Source: Pseudomonadota bacterium (lineage in GTDB: Bacteria > Pseudomonadota > Gammaproteobacteria > Burkholderiales > Burkholderiaceae_E). From it: 5,998 nucleotides of DNA. Shown piece after piece: positions 5,408 through 5,998 of the stretch. The notes under the pieces were generated by a model, which worked only from the letters and a program-made list of their open reading frames with translations, searched no databases and was not told the origin of the DNA. A program made the position numbers and the translations under genes. Within the stretch, counting starts at the first letter, position 1, and the number at the start of each line of letters is the position of its first letter. The stretch spans positions 1-5,998 of the forward strand of contig JAEWEW010000200.1 of assembly GCA_023389175.1 (NCBI GenBank), written 5' to 3'.

Positions 5408-5998
5408 CCCAGACGGTACCGGCGTTGTTGACCACCGGCACGCCGACGCTGTTGCCGTACTCGGTCCAGGACCCGTCGTAGTTGCGGACGTCGTAGCCGA
5501 GGATCTTCTTCAGCGCGAACCAGGTGTGCGAGGAGCGTTCGCCGATCCGGCAGTAGGTGATCACCGGCTTGCTGCCGTCGATGCCGACCGCGGCGTACAC
5601 CTTGCGCAGTTCGTCCTTCGACTTGAACGTGCCGTCGGCGGCCACCGCCTGGCCCCAGGGCACGTTCACCGCGCCGGGTATGTGGCCGGCCCGCACCGCC
5701 AGCTCCTGCACGCCCTGCGGCGCGAAGATCTTGCCGTTGTATTCGTCAGGCGAACGGATGTCGACGAGCTTCGCGTCGCTGCGCCGCTCGGCGGCGGCGA
5801 GCACGTCGGCCAGGCGCGCCCGCAGCGCCGTGTTGGCCGCCTTCACGGTGACGTCGCCCGGCGCGTGGGCACGCGCGCGTACGTCGAGCGGCCGCTTCTC
5901 GGCCTCCCACTTGGCACGTCCCCCGTCGAGCAGCTTCACGTTCTCGATGCCGTAGATGTCGAAGATCCACGCCCCCCAGGCGGCGAACCAGTTGTTGG
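5397..5998 (-). CDS. Thiosulfate sulfurtransferase (two-domain rhodanese), N-terminus beyond right edge
   Basis: 199 residues are visible from the right edge to a TAG at 5397-5399. The frame stays open upstream (NNWFAAWGAWIFDIYG), so the GTG at 5937-5939 is internal and not the start. The visible part covers the end of the first rhodanese domain (KLLDGGRAKWEAEKRPL, about 21-37), a linker, then the full second domain: VDIRSPDEYNG (78-88), GHIPGAVNVPW (105-115), ITYCRIGERSSHTW (146-159) and NYDGSWTEYGN (172-182). The catalytic cysteine is the C of CRIGERS (codon 5550-5552). This loop is of the thiosulfate sulfurtransferase type rather than the CGSGVT loop of mercaptopyruvate enzymes. The family moves sulfane sulfur from thiosulfate to an acceptor. 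Two-domain members are about 280 residues long, so roughly 80 residues are missing. Its end overlaps the GTG of the YeeE-type gene, suggesting co-translation and a shared sulfur function. Confidence 0.93.
   Translation of the reverse strand, partial: NNWFAAWGAWIFDIYGIENVKLLDGGRAKWEAEKRPLDVRARAHAPGDVTVKAANTALRARLADVLAAAERRSDAKLVDIRSPDEYNGKIFAPQGVQELAVRAGHIPGAVNVPWGQAVAADGTFKSKDELRKVYAAVGIDGSKPVITYCRIGERSSHTWFALKKILGYDVRNYDGSWTEYGNSVGVPVVNNAGTVWGGK

Noticed and set aside
5937..5939. GTG as the start of the rhodanese gene
   Set aside because: The frame continues to the right edge with typical rhodanese sequence (NNWFAAWGAW), so the gene is truncated by the window, not started here.

Overview
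This window is very GC-rich and densely coded. All seven genes I can support lie on the minus strand, so transcription runs from right to left. Two periplasmic binding proteins of the Bug (TctC-like) family, together with the base composition, suggest a betaproteobacterium of the Burkholderiales type (Alcaligenaceae, Comamonadaceae and relatives), where this family is greatly expanded. That is an inference from family distribution; there is no rRNA or other marker here to fix the taxon.

Region 1 (5998 down to 1824) looks like one transcription unit. It starts beyond the right edge with a two-domain thiosulfate sulfurtransferase (rhodanese, active loop CRIGERS). This overlaps, or nearly abuts, a YeeE/YedE-type membrane protein of the thiosulfate-uptake family. 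After 59 bases comes a Bug-type binding protein with a good ribosome binding site. Its stop codon overlaps the likely TTG start of a carboxymuconolactone-decarboxylase-fold protein, whose end in turn overlaps the GTG start of a short-chain dehydrogenase. The first pair is a plausible sulfur module (thiosulfate import plus sulfane-sulfur transfer). The last three resemble uptake and oxidation of an organic acid or a related small molecule. How the two halves connect is not known from sequence.

Region 2 (1823 to 1673) is a 151-base gap. It holds a credible sigma70-like promoter, a perfect 10-base palindrome immediately downstream of the -10 box, and a strong Shine-Dalgarno sequence for the next gene.

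Region 3 (1672 to 1) holds a second Bug-type binding protein. A 117-base gap with three or four small inverted repeats follows, two of which compete for the same arm. Then comes an exported protein with one complete and one truncated peptidoglycan-binding domain, running off the left edge.

Neither Bug protein has TctA/TctB-type membrane partners in this window. I see no RNA genes, mobile elements, CRISPR arrays or frameshifted genes. No single new system is evident; the most unusual feature is the sulfur-uptake pair being followed, in apparent operon, by a Bug protein, a cysteine-poor CMD-fold protein and a dehydrogenase.
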